Assembly (NCBI RefSeq): GCF_040395035.1
Contig: NZ_JBEBRB010000006.1
Coordinates: 24,647-88,646, forward strand
Length of the DNA stretch: 64,000 nt
Origin: Parapedobacter lycopersici_A
Lineage (GTDB): Bacteria; Bacteroidota; Bacteroidia; Sphingobacteriales; Sphingobacteriaceae
Reading direction: 5' to 3'
The translations under genes and the position numbers were made by a program. Each line of letters starts with the position of its first letter. The stretch's first letter is position 1. The notes below the pieces were generated by a model, which did not search any database, was not told the origin of the DNA, and saw only the letters and a program-made list of their open reading frames with translations. Positions 54,466-62,781 of the stretch are shown in pieces.

Positions 54466-54932
54466 ACCAATGCTGCCGATACCGTATCCGCCCGGTTTCC
54501 GAAGCTGTTGCGAATGTACGATAGTACATTCGCAACTTCCTCGTCGCTCAAAAAAGCATGAGCCGGCATGGCATTACTGTAAACCGCGCCGTTCACTTCC
54601 AGTCCCACATTTGAACCATTCAAAACGATGCCGATCAGCCGGTTTTTATCTCCCGTTACGTAGTCGGTACCGGCCAGCGGCGGGTTCAGGCCCGAAACGC
54701 CTTTCCCGTTGGTCTGGTGACACGTCACGCAATGCTGTTCGTATATGGCTTTCCCTGCCGTCATGCCCGCGGTGAGTACCGGCGGCTCCTGTGCCACGGT
54801 TTGGGGCGTATCCGCCGCGGTAGCGGCAGCGCTGCTGTCTTTTGGCTGGTTTCCACCGCAGGCCATGCAGATACCGGCTACCAATGCAACCAATAGGCCC
54901 TTTAGCAGTGTGCGGTTATGCACCTCCTTCAT
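54441..54932 (-). CDS. c-type cytochrome lipoprotein
   Basis: 163 residues. The signal region LLKGLLVALVAGICMACGGN ends in a lipobox (MACG). A low-complexity Ala/Thr linker leads to a cytochrome c domain with the heme motif EQHCVTCHQTNGKG (CxxCH) and axial Met probably in NAMPAHAFLSDEEV. It overlaps the upstream PQQ-type dehydrogenase gene by 17 bases, so they are co-translated and the cytochrome probably accepts its electrons. A perfect 13-bp inverted repeat occurs at 54507-54536 within the gene. The ATG at 54932 gives the lipoprotein signal. Confidence 0.9.
   Translation of the reverse strand: MKEVHNRTLLKGLLVALVAGICMACGGNQPKDSSAAATAADTPQTVAQEPPVLTAGMTAGKAIYEQHCVTCHQTNGKGVSGLNPPLAGTDYVTGDKNRLIGIVLNGSNVGLEVNGAVYSNAMPAHAFLSDEEVANVLSYIRNSFGNRADTVSAALVKEVRASL
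54507..54536. repeat. Perfect 13-bp inverted repeat inside the cytochrome c gene
   Basis: GTTGCGAATGTAC (54507-54519) and GTACATTCGCAAC (54524-54536) flank the loop GATA. GAAG to the left and CTTC to the right allow a longer stem with a bulge. It falls near the 3' end of the cytochrome coding region. Confidence 0.9.
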
Positions 54933-56226
54933 AGATAACGCGGTAAATTGTGCCGTTAACGTCGTCAGAAATGTACAATGAGCCATCCGGTCCCTGTGCA
55001 AGACCGCAGGGACGGTGTTTTGCATCGTCCGGGGCGGCTATTTTTTCCACACCGGCGAAACCGTCTGCAAATACTTCCCACTCACCGCTTGGTGCGCCGT
55101 CTTTAAACGGAATGAAAGCGACCATGTAGCCGGCCTGTTCTTCCGGTGCCCGGTTCCAGGAACCGTGGAAGGCGACGAACGCGCCATTTTTATATTTCTC
55201 GGGGAACATATTTCCCGTATAGAACAGGAGGTCGTTCGGACCCATGTGGCCAGGGAAAGCGACCGCCGGTGCCAGGTAGTCTTCCGTACTTTCTTTCTTG
55301 CCGTCGCCGCCATATTCCGGGGCTACGACGATTTTCTTCTGTTCCTGATCGTAATAGGTGTATGGCCATCCGGCATTAGCTCCCTTGTCGAGGCGGAACA
55401 GTGCCTCCGCGGGTAACGTTGCCGAGGCTTTGGTATCGTACAGCTCGGGGAAAAGGTCATGCAGGTTATCTCTGCCATGCTGTGTAACGAAGAGCGTATT
55501 GGCTTGGTTATTCCAGTCAATGCCCATCACATTGCGCAGGCCGGTAGCGTAACGCTCACCGTCGCCATAGGTCTGCCTGATGCCGTCGGCCCTGAACTGC
55601 CAGATGCCACCGGCAGAATCGAGAATAGGGCACGGTTGCATTGCAGGGGAACCTTTGGTACGGTCCTGTACCTGGCAGGCATTGGAATAAGCGCCGATGT
55701 TTACGTAAAGATTACCGGCACCATCAATAGTAAATGGCTTGGAATTATGCGCCCGGCGGTCGATAAGCCCCGTAACCACGGTGTCCGGTGCATTCGGGTC
55801 AATGACGTGGCCATTTTCATCCAGCGCATAGCGGAAAATGTCGGTGTTGGACGACGCGTATAAATAGTTGCTGTCCAGAAAAATGCCGGTTCCATTGTAA
55901 TCGCCGAACCCGGTTTGCTTATCCGCACGGCCATCGCCGTCGGTATCGGAAAGCATCACAATGCCCCGGCCGTCTTCGATGTTACGGCGCTTGACAAATA
56001 TGTCACCATTGGCGTTTACGGCCAGGTGCCGTGCTGCGCCGAGGCTGTCGGCAACGACCAACGCGCCAAAGCCTTCCGGCAATGTCAGTCCTCCGTTGTC
56101 GGCGTCGGTGGCAAGCTTGCTGTCACCGGCCGGGTTGCACGAAGCGAGTACCAGACCCGAAAGTAAAGCAAGGCACCAGTTACTTCGCCCGTTTACGATG
56201 TTGGTCTTTTCAGTTTGATTTTTCAT
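54916..56226 (-). CDS. PQQ-dependent sugar dehydrogenase family lipoprotein (sorbosone dehydrogenase-like)
   Basis: 436 residues. The signal peptide ends in LVLASCNPAG (lipobox), placing it on the membrane surface. The six-bladed beta-propeller is seen as repeats with GDIFVKRRN, DGRGIVMLSDTDGDGRAD, GNLYVNIGAY, GLRNVMGIDWNNQANTLFV and YISDDVNGTIYRV. Relatives oxidise sugars such as glucose or sorbosone with PQQ. No pqq synthesis genes are in the window, so cofactor supply is unknown. The downstream cytochrome c overlaps its stop by 17 bases. Confidence 0.9.
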   Translation of the reverse strand: MKNQTEKTNIVNGRSNWCLALLSGLVLASCNPAGDSKLATDADNGGLTLPEGFGALVVADSLGAARHLAVNANGDIFVKRRNIEDGRGIVMLSDTDGDGRADKQTGFGDYNGTGIFLDSNYLYASSNTDIFRYALDENGHVIDPNAPDTVVTGLIDRRAHNSKPFTIDGAGNLYVNIGAYSNACQVQDRTKGSPAMQPCPILDSAGGIWQFRADGIRQTYGDGERYATGLRNVMGIDWNNQANTLFVTQHGRDNLHDLFPELYDTKASATLPAEALFRLDKGANAGWPYTYYDQEQKKIVVAPEYGGDGKKESTEDYLAPAVAFPGHMGPNDLLFYTGNMFPEKYKNGAFVAFHGSWNRAPEEQAGYMVAFIPFKDGAPSGEWEVFADGFAGVEKIAAPDDAKHRPCGLAQGPDGSLYISDDVNGTIYRVIYEGGA

Positions 56227-56571
56227 AGTTGCAGTTTTCTATTGGTAAAGAATGATGTAATGCAATATAAATACAACACAAAATTGCACTTTTTAACGGT
56301 CAATCCAATTGATTCTTCTTTTTTTTATCACTGGGGGTGTCTGATGTTACACGATTGTTACGCGTCCTTCACCGGCGTAAACAGCATTAGCGGTGTCCGG
56401 CTGCGTAGTCCTGCATGCCGGATACCGGTTATTATCAGCGTTATTTGGCTAAGTTTGCAAAATAATTCCGGCGCAGGTAAGGGTAACCGCGCGATGGATT
56501 GTCACAGGTGAGAAAAACACAAACGATTGAAAGAAGAGCCAATAGTAACACACACTGGCGACGTGCCCCGT
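56227..56571. other. Intergenic region between divergent dehydrogenase and sigma factor genes
   Basis: About 345 bases. Apart from a -7 element at 56450 it is A/T-rich near 56270-56330, with no tRNA-like or long hairpin structure that I can see. A 98-codon plus-strand reading frame crosses it but looks random and overlaps the promoter. Confidence 0.5.
56450..56457 (+). promoter_or_regulatory. -7 element (TAAGTTTG) of the sigma/FecR operon
   Basis: TAAGTTTG fits TAnnTTTG and lies 69 bases before the TTG codon at 56527 and 114 before the ATG at 56572. No clear -33 box is seen at 19-20 bases. Confidence 0.4.
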
Positions 56572-57096
56572 ATGGATGATAGGCAGTTTGAGCAATTGTT
56601 TAAAGCGTATTACAATCCGTTATTTGCCTATGCCTACACCATCGTCCACGACGAGGCGCTGGCCGAAGAAATTGTACAGACGGTTTTCCTCAGGCTCTGG
56701 GAGAAGCGGGAGGCCATTGCCATCCAGGTTTCCTGGAAGGCCTACCTCTATAAGGCGATTTATCATGAAAGCCTGAACAGCAGGAAACGGTGGCACCTGC
56801 ATCAGCTGTATGTGCAGGGACAAGGCGAACCCGTCGGGGTGACAGACAGCACGGACGGCCGGGAACTGGAGGCTCGCCTCGAGGAAGCACTGCGGCAGTT
56901 ACCGGAAAAATGCCGGACCGTTTTCCAGCTGAGCCGCTTCGAGGAGCTGAAATACCAGGAAATTGCCGACCGCCTGCAAATATCGATTAAGACCGTGGAA
57001 GCGCACATGGGAAAAGCACTGAAGGTACTGCGTGTGCAGCTGGCCGATTTCCTTGTAAGCCTGGCTTTTTTGCTGATTAATCTATTTAAGTTATGA
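56572..57096 (+). CDS. ECF sigma factor of a FecR-type surface-signalling operon
   Basis: 174 residues from the ATG at 56572 (a TTG at 56527 would add 15). Region 2 is FEQLFKAYYNPLFAYAYTIVHDEALAEEIVQTVFLRLWEK with WKAYLYKAIYHESLNSRKR; region 4 is QLPEKCRTVFQLSRFEELKYQEIADRLQISIKTVEAHMGKAL. This is the Bacteroidetes expansion family 1 type, usually found with FecR and a TonB receptor. A hydrophobic C-terminus (FLVSLAFLLINLFKL) is notable. Its stop overlaps the FecR start (ATGA). Confidence 0.92.
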   Translation: MDDRQFEQLFKAYYNPLFAYAYTIVHDEALAEEIVQTVFLRLWEKREAIAIQVSWKAYLYKAIYHESLNSRKRWHLHQLYVQGQGEPVGVTDSTDGRELEARLEEALRQLPEKCRTVFQLSRFEELKYQEIADRLQISIKTVEAHMGKALKVLRVQLADFLVSLAFLLINLFKL

Positions 57097-58058
57097 ACGA
57101 CGAAATTCTGGTAAAGCATATGTTGGGCGAAAGCGATGCCGAAACACAGCAAACAGTACAGGACTGGCTTGCCGGAAGTCCGGAAAATGAGCGGCACTAC
57201 CAGCAGTTGCTGTCGGCGTGGAAGTTAAGCCGCGACGCGGCGATGCCTGCCCACCGTGACAGCGATGCGGCATGGGAGCGGTTTAAAGGACGCCTGGCCG
57301 AACAACAGCGGCAGACCCGGTTGCGGCCAACAGCCACAATGCGATGGATGCGCGCTGCGGCAATACTGCTGGCCTTCCTGTCGGTGGGCGCGATCCTTTA
57401 TGGCGTGCTGTACACGCCGATGGAGCGATTTGTAGGAAAGGACCTGACCTCCACGCACGCCGTGCTGCGCGATACATTGCCCGACGGTACCGTAGTTACC
57501 CTGAATAAGGGCAGTTCCATCCATGTTGCACCCACGGCACTCGCGCGCAGACGGGTTGTCAATATGGGCGCCGGTGAAGTCTTTTTCGATGTTGCCCGCA
57601 ACGAAAGCAAACCCTTTGAGGTAACCGTGGGCAATGCCCGGATAACGGTGCTGGGCACGGCATTTAACATCCGGAAAATGGGCGACCGGGTCGCAGTCAC
57701 CGTATCATCCGGCCGGGTCAATGTGCAGTACGATGCTTGGGCGCGGCAACTTGGTGCAGGACAGCGTGTTGTCATCGATCCGGATAACCATACATTTGTT
57801 GTAGACCGGGTGGAAGACAACCTGTACCAATACTACGTGGAAAACCGGTTTGTACTAAAAAATACCCCGCTCAGACGCGTCACCGAAATCCTGTCGGATG
57901 CGTACGGACAGCCCATCCGGATCGAACGTCCGGAACTGGAAAACCTGACGCTGACAGCGACCTATGAACGTAATTCGCTGGAGCAGATCCTGCATGTTGT
58001 TGCGGAAACATTGGCAGTAACGGTTGTAAACGAAGGGGGTACATGGGTAATCCGATAG
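57093..58058 (+). CDS. FecR family anti-sigma regulator
   Basis: 321 residues. The cytoplasmic N-terminus (LAGSPENERHYQQLLSAWKLS) binds sigma in relatives, followed by one membrane helix (AAAILLAFLSVGAILYGVL) and the periplasmic FecR domain: TLPDGTVVTLNKGSSIHV, RVVNMGAGEVFFDVARN, PFEVTVGNARITVLGTAFNI and a C-terminal DUF4974-like segment ending in VVAETLAVTVVNEG. It overlaps the sigma gene by 4 bases and the STN protein gene by 16 bases. Confidence 0.94.
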   Translation: MNDEILVKHMLGESDAETQQTVQDWLAGSPENERHYQQLLSAWKLSRDAAMPAHRDSDAAWERFKGRLAEQQRQTRLRPTATMRWMRAAAILLAFLSVGAILYGVLYTPMERFVGKDLTSTHAVLRDTLPDGTVVTLNKGSSIHVAPTALARRRVVNMGAGEVFFDVARNESKPFEVTVGNARITVLGTAFNIRKMGDRVAVTVSSGRVNVQYDAWARQLGAGQRVVIDPDNHTFVVDRVEDNLYQYYVENRFVLKNTPLRRVTEILSDAYGQPIRIERPELENLTLTATYERNSLEQILHVVAETLAVTVVNEGGTWVIR

Positions 58059-59647
58059 CGGGTAAGTCCGCCCGCCGCGGGGGCTTTGTCTTCCTCGCCA
58101 GTTTACTATTGGCCGTTCTGACAGCTGGCCCGGTCCGGGCGCAGCACCTGCAGCAGCAGGTTGCTGTCCGGGAAATCACGCGGCAGCCCATCGCCGCCGT
58201 TCTAGAAACGCTGGGAGCCGGCGGAAATTTCCATTTTTCCTACAGCAGTGACCGCGTGCCGGCGGACAGCATCATTTCCATGCCTGCTTTTAACGGCTCG
58301 TTGCACGACTTTCTGCTGCGCCTGCTGGGGCCGCGGTACGACTTTAAAGAACTGTCGGGTTACGTAATCATCCGGTATTCGCCCAACCGGTTGCAGCCGG
58401 CCATCGAAATAGGAGAGGCCACGGACCAGCTGCTGGTAGTAGCGGGCCGCGTCACCGACGCACAGACGCAAACGGGTGTAGCCAATGTGAGTATCTATGA
58501 TCAACATTCCTTTGCGTCGGCACTGTCGGACGGGCAGGGTTATTTTAAACTAGAGATCAGGAAACCCGAACCAACAGTATGGATGGGCGTGAGTAAGGAA
58601 AACTACCGGGATACCACGCTTGTGATATTAATGCCGGTAGAAGTACGCCACCGGAATCGGCAGCTTACTTTTCGGTATTATCCGGGATACGATAACGGCA
58701 TGCCGCTGTGGCGAACGCGTTTCGGCCGTTTTTTTACCAATTCGAAACAGCGCGTGCAGCAGCTTAATATCGGAGCGTTTTTGGCCGAGCAGTCGTACCA
58801 GCTATCGTTGCTACCGGGCATCAGCACCCACGGGCTTTCCAGTAGCCGGACGGTCAGCCGTGTATCGTTCAACCTCATTGGCGGCCATGCTGGCGGGGTG
58901 AGCGGCGTAGAGCTCTCCGGCGTGTTTGCGCTCAATGAGCTGGATGTCGCCTATGCTCAGGCCGCAGGCCTATTCAACCTGGTCGGCGGCAACGTACGGG
59001 GGATCCAGGCGGCGGGCATTGCCAATCGTGTGGTGGGTTCATTCGAGGGCCTGCAGGTGGCCGGATTGTACAACGCTACGGGAAAACACATAACGGGCAT
59101 GCAGCTGGCGGGTATCATGAACCGAGCTGGAAAGGTAAATGGCGTCCAGCTGGCCGCGCTGGTCAACCTGGCCGACAGCAGCGACTACCCCATCGGACTG
59201 GTCAATCTGATCAAAAACGGGCACCGTAACCTCTCAATAGAAGGCGACGAACAGGGTTATCTCCGGCTCAGTTTCCGGTCGGGGGGAAGGGTGCTTTATG
59301 GCATCATCGGACTCGGGTACGGACTGGCAGGCCAGCAGCTTCCATACCAGGTACAGACAGGTATCGGAGCACGGCTGATTACCGGGGCACTGGTAGGACT
59401 GAACGCCGAATTAACGGGCAGAGCAAACACCGATTTTCACCGGCAGCAGTTCCGGTATGACATGGCATTGCTGCCGCAGGTACGACTGACGCCATGGCTG
59501 GACCTCTACGGCGGCCCTTCGCTTGGCGCTGTTTCTAGCAATAGGCCGTTGCTAACCGATGAGCAGCCGTGGACGATACGCAGGTTCCGCGACGGAAAAG
59601 GAGCCTGGGTTGCCGGTTTTACGACCGGCATTCGCTATAGCTGGTAA
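58043..59647 (+). CDS. STN and carboxypeptidase-like domain protein with Gly/Asn repeat and barrel-like C-terminus
   Basis: 534 residues. The signal region ends near residue 33 (VRAQ). An STN domain (about 45-110: REITRQPIAAVLETLGAG through DFKELSGYVIIR) and a carboxypeptidase-regulatory-like domain (about 132-205: VAGRVTDAQTQTGVANVSIYDQ) follow, as in the N-terminus of TonB receptors. Where a plug and 22-strand barrel are expected, residues about 275-392 hold repeats of the form G-x-Q-x-A-G-x-x-N (GIQAAGIAN, GLQVAGLYN, GMQLAGIMN, GVQLAALVN), resembling LA_2272-type surface repeats. The C-terminus is short and ends in an aromatic residue (GIRYSW), as for outer-membrane barrels. It is coupled to FecR by overlap. 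Role unknown. Confidence 0.85.
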   Translation: MGNPIAGKSARRGGFVFLASLLLAVLTAGPVRAQHLQQQVAVREITRQPIAAVLETLGAGGNFHFSYSSDRVPADSIISMPAFNGSLHDFLLRLLGPRYDFKELSGYVIIRYSPNRLQPAIEIGEATDQLLVVAGRVTDAQTQTGVANVSIYDQHSFASALSDGQGYFKLEIRKPEPTVWMGVSKENYRDTTLVILMPVEVRHRNRQLTFRYYPGYDNGMPLWRTRFGRFFTNSKQRVQQLNIGAFLAEQSYQLSLLPGISTHGLSSSRTVSRVSFNLIGGHAGGVSGVELSGVFALNELDVAYAQAAGLFNLVGGNVRGIQAAGIANRVVGSFEGLQVAGLYNATGKHITGMQLAGIMNRAGKVNGVQLAALVNLADSSDYPIGLVNLIKNGHRNLSIEGDEQGYLRLSFRSGGRVLYGIIGLGYGLAGQQLPYQVQTGIGARLITGALVGLNAELTGRANTDFHRQQFRYDMALLPQVRLTPWLDLYGGPSLGAVSSNRPLLTDEQPWTIRRFRDGKGAWVAGFTTGIRYSW

Positions 59648-59723
59648 ATATTTTAAAAACGAGTAGGGGTAAAGCGCCGGCCGGTTGTCTTAGGTCAAAA
59701 ATCGTAATAAAATGCAAGTTAAC

Positions 59724-60158
59724 ATGAAAAAAACAACTCGTTTGATGACCGTATGCAGCATCCTGATGCTGGCTTTCGCTTCCTGTGATAAGACCAGCGT
59801 TGTCGGAGCTGATGAACTGCCGAAAGAAGCCAGCATGTACCTGACCCAGCATTTTCCGGCACATGAAGTTACCCAGGTGGTAAAGGAGCGGGACGACATG
59901 AAGACCACGTATGAGGTTTACCTGGCCGAAGGCTACCAGCTGGAATTCGGTAAAAAAGGGGAGATCCGCAGTGTGGAAGGTGTTGCAAAGCTGCCGGACA
60001 GTACCGTGCCCGCACCCATTCTCGATTATGTAAAAACCCAATATCCGGATACGTTCATCGTCAGCTGGGAACTGGATGACCGCGGACAGGAAGTGCGGCT
60101 CTCCAATCGGATGGAACTGAAATTTGATCGGAACGGCAGCTTCCTGATGATTGACTAA
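59724..60158 (+). CDS. PepSY-like lipoprotein
   Basis: 144 residues. MKKTTRLMTVCSILMLAFASCDK is a lipoprotein signal with lipobox FASC. The mature part has two weakly similar halves (EASMYLTQHFPAHEVTQVVKE and YVKTQYPDTFIVSWELDD), matching the PepSY-like DUF2874 pattern of Bacteroidota, in which each copy ends with a beta-hairpin such as VYLAEGYQLEFGKKGE. Possibly a binding protein or inhibitor at the envelope. It lies 76 bases after the STN protein gene. Confidence 0.8.
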   Translation: MKKTTRLMTVCSILMLAFASCDKTSVVGADELPKEASMYLTQHFPAHEVTQVVKERDDMKTTYEVYLAEGYQLEFGKKGEIRSVEGVAKLPDSTVPAPILDYVKTQYPDTFIVSWELDDRGQEVRLSNRMELKFDRNGSFLMID

Positions 60159-60381
60159 TGTCGAGGTAATCACCTGTTTGTCCGGGGACGGCATGGCGCC
60201 GGCCGGTACCGTCACCGGGCAATTTACAACCTGGTGACCTGTCCTGAAAGCGCGTGGCGACGCATAAAAAATCATCGGATAATTTCCTGGCCGGCACACC
60301 GCAATAATTAAGGAAAGAAAGCGTTTATTCCAGCAGTGGCCTGCGGAAGCACGGCACCGGTACATAAACATATCCGCCGAT

Positions 60382-61512
60382 ATGCGCGATAAAGAGACAA
60401 CAACGGGCATTCAACGGCCAGACGCCATTGAAACCGTAACGCCACCACCGGCCCGGCCATTGCGGCACCGGTGGTTTGGTATGTTAAAGGAGACCTTTAT
60501 CAGGACCAGTCATTGGGAATACTGGCCGGTATATGTCTTTTATGCGCCGGTTATTCCCTACTGGTTGTGGCTCAGCCTCCGTGCGCGCACCTTATTTTTC
60601 TTCAGTGCCGCCAATCCCGGCATGCAGAATGCCGGATTTACGCTGGCTAAAAAGACCGCTATCTATCGCCTCATTCCGGCAGCCTATTACCCGAAGACAT
60701 TGCTTTACCCAGCCGGCATTGCCAGCGATGCACTCCGGCAATCGCTTGACGAAAACGGACTGCATTTTCCCCTGATGGCCAAACCGGATATCGGCGACAG
60801 GGGTGTACAGGTGAAACTCCTGCACACGGTGTCCGACCTGGAAGCCTATTGCCGGAGCAGCAAGGTGGATTTCCTCATCCAGGAGTTTGTGGATTACGAA
60901 CACGAAGCCGGTGTGTTTTATTACCGTTTTCCGGGTGAAGCGCACGGGCATATCTAAGGTATCGTCCATAAAAACTATCTGACGGTAACCGGCGATGGGG
61001 TGTCGAGCATGGAACAGCTCCTGCAAAAAGAAGACCGGTATTTTATCCAGCTGCCGCGGCTCCGCGCGACCCACGGTGAGCGGCTGGATGAGGTATTGCC
61101 GAAGGGCTTGCGGTATACACTGCCTTATGGCAGCCATTGCCGGGGAGCCAAGTTTACCGATGCCAGCCATCAGGCCGATTACGCGCTCCGGCAAACCATG
61201 GATGAGCTATTCCAGCAGATCCCCGGTTTTCATTACGGACGCATGGATGTTAAATTCAAAAGCTGGGACGACCTCCGTGCCGGAACGAATTTTTCGATTA
61301 TTGAGCTGAATGGCGCGGCGAGCGAACCCGCTCATATCTATGACCCTGCGCATTCTGTTTTTTTCGCCTGGAAGGAAGTCTGCCGGCACTGGCGGTTACT
61401 GTATCAGATCAGCAAAGCAAATGCGACCCGCAGCGGACTGAATCTCATGCGCATGTCCGATGGGCTTCGCATGATGAAAACACACTTCCGTAACCTGAAG
61501 CTCATGCGCTGA
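60382..61512 (+). pseudogene. ATP-grasp protein (D-Ala-D-Ala ligase-like) broken by an in-frame stop
   Basis: Two reading frames in the same phase, 60382-60954 and 60958-61512, are parted by a single TAA at 60955-60957. Joined, they give about 376 residues without a shift. The first part has PLMAKPDIGDRGVQVKLL and FLIQEFVDYEHEAGVFYYR, the ATP-grasp Lys and Glu regions; the second opens GIVHKNYLTVTG and has FSIIELNGAASEP, the metal-binding Glu/Asn region. Because downstream codons stay protein-like, the stop looks recent, or a sequencing error. A GTG at 61000 could start the second piece but would lack the ATP site. Confidence 0.8.
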
Positions 61513-61522
61513 CTTGAATGGG

Positions 61523-61747
61523 CTACAGCTGGTACTCCAGGTGCTCGCAGTAGATGTTTTCGTTGCGGAGCAGTCCTTCAATCAGCGCCGGCTGTATACC
61601 GGCAGTAACCACCCGTAAAATCCGGTCGCAGTCTTCCAGGTCAAAACTCCAATGTTTGACAAACGTGATTGACCGAAGGACAGTTTCCGCCCGTTGTACA
61701 TGTTCCCGTGCGTTTACATCCGTTTTAAATATAAGTATTTGATCCAT
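61523..61747 (-). CDS. Small protein of unknown function, ferredoxin-like fold by pattern
   Basis: 74 residues: MDQILIFKTDVNAREHVQRA, then SITFVKHWSFDLEDCDRILRVV and ALIEGLLRNENIYCEHLE. The beta-alpha-beta-beta-alpha-beta pattern is that of small HMA/ACT-like proteins, although the metal-binding CxxC is missing. It lies 5 bases after the membrane protein gene of the sigma operon and is probably co-translated. Confidence 0.65.
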   Translation of the reverse strand: MDQILIFKTDVNAREHVQRAETVLRSITFVKHWSFDLEDCDRILRVVTAGIQPALIEGLLRNENIYCEHLEYQL

Positions 61748-61752
61748 GGTAG

Positions 61753-62130
61753 CTATTTTTCATGATTTTGGGTATCTTCTTCCCGGTCCCGTACAGGGTC
61801 TGCGTCTTCCCATCCGCACCACCTGGCGCGCATTCGGGCTTTCATTTTCTCCCGTTCCGTTTCACTGAGATCCCGGAACCGGGCATCCCGGTATTTGCCT
61901 GCCCAGGGAGGACCTCCCCGTTTAGGGCCACCTTTTCCAAAGCCGAAGAGAATTTTACATAAAAAGAAAAGGGCCGTAGACTGCCATAGTGTGATGGTAC
62001 TCACGCCCAAGAGCCCCGGCAATGTGTAATTCCACAAGACCATCACCAGGTAGCTCACCAGAAAAAGGAAGGCAATTGCCAGGATGGGAATGACTACAAA
62101 CCGCATCCTGCTTTTAAATATTCTTTTCAT
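61753..62130 (-). CDS. Two-helix membrane protein downstream of an ECF sigma factor
   Basis: 125 residues. Two membrane segments (FVVIPILAIAFLFLVSYLVMVLW and ITLWQSTALFFLCKILFGF) are followed by a charged cytosolic tail (FGKGGPKRGGPPW; DLSETEREKMKARMRARW). Similar proteins lie beside ECF sigma genes in Bacteroidota, often unnamed. It could be the sigma regulator, but it lacks an anti-sigma motif. It follows the sigma gene by 75 bases. Confidence 0.7.
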   Translation of the reverse strand: MKRIFKSRMRFVVIPILAIAFLFLVSYLVMVLWNYTLPGLLGVSTITLWQSTALFFLCKILFGFGKGGPKRGGPPWAGKYRDARFRDLSETEREKMKARMRARWCGWEDADPVRDREEDTQNHEK

Positions 62131-62205
62131 TGATTAATTCGTTATTCATGTTCGTTCATTGATATCCATACGGTTGCGTTATTCCGCATGGTTTATTGCT
62201 TACCA

Positions 62206-62781
62206 TTAATGATCCGTCAGTTCGTCGTAAAATACTTTCATCCGTTGCCGGAGGTGCAGCACGGCGTACCGTTTGCGCATCACCAGTTTCGTTATCGGCT
62301 CGCCGGTTAACTCAGCGATCTCGGCAAACGGAATACCGTCCAATGCATGCCAGATAAAGACATCCCGCTGTTCGGGTGGCAGTTCATCCAAAGCCAGGTA
62401 CAGCTGCTGCCACATCATCCGTTCCTGGTATTCCGTTTCCGGATTGCCATCCGTGGCCGCCGGTGCGTCCGCGATTTCCGGTAATTCAGGATCATCATCC
62501 GTACGGGCGGGCCAGGTATGTTCCTTTTTTTTCCGGTGCCTGTCGATAATTTTGTTCCGGGCAACGCGGTACAGCCAGGCACCCAGCTGTTCCACGGGCT
62601 GTGAGTTGATGATGGAGCTCAGTTGGAACCAGACATCCTGCAACACATCCTCGGCATCCGCATCGCTGGCCACGCGTTTGCGGATAAAGCCGAGCAACAC
62701 CCTTCCATAAGATTTTACAGCTGTTGAGATGTGGTGCTGTTTTTCATCGCTCATGAGATATGTCCTTGTTGCCGTTTCCAT
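62206..62781 (-). CDS. ECF RNA polymerase sigma factor
   Basis: 191 residues from the ATG at 62781 (METATRTYL); the ATG at 62754 (MSDEKQHH) is also possible. Region 2: YGRVLLGFIRKRVASDADAEDVLQDVWFQL, LGAWLYRVARNKIIDRHRKKK. Region 4: LDELPPEQRDVFIWHALDGIPFAEIAELTGEPITKLVMRKRYAVLHLRQRM. An acidic linker rich in Asp, Pro and Glu separates the domains. The membrane protein and small protein genes follow, so this is a three-gene unit. Its upstream region carries the 11-base array. Confidence 0.92.
   Translation of the reverse strand: METATRTYLMSDEKQHHISTAVKSYGRVLLGFIRKRVASDADAEDVLQDVWFQLSSIINSQPVEQLGAWLYRVARNKIIDRHRKKKEHTWPARTDDDPELPEIADAPAATDGNPETEYQERMMWQQLYLALDELPPEQRDVFIWHALDGIPFAEIAELTGEPITKLVMRKRYAVLHLRQRMKVFYDELTDH

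Noticed and set aside
56215..56511. 98-codon plus-strand reading frame between the dehydrogenase and sigma genes
   Set aside because: Composition is not protein-like, it has many Cys and Ser without pattern, and it runs through the promoter region of the sigma operon.
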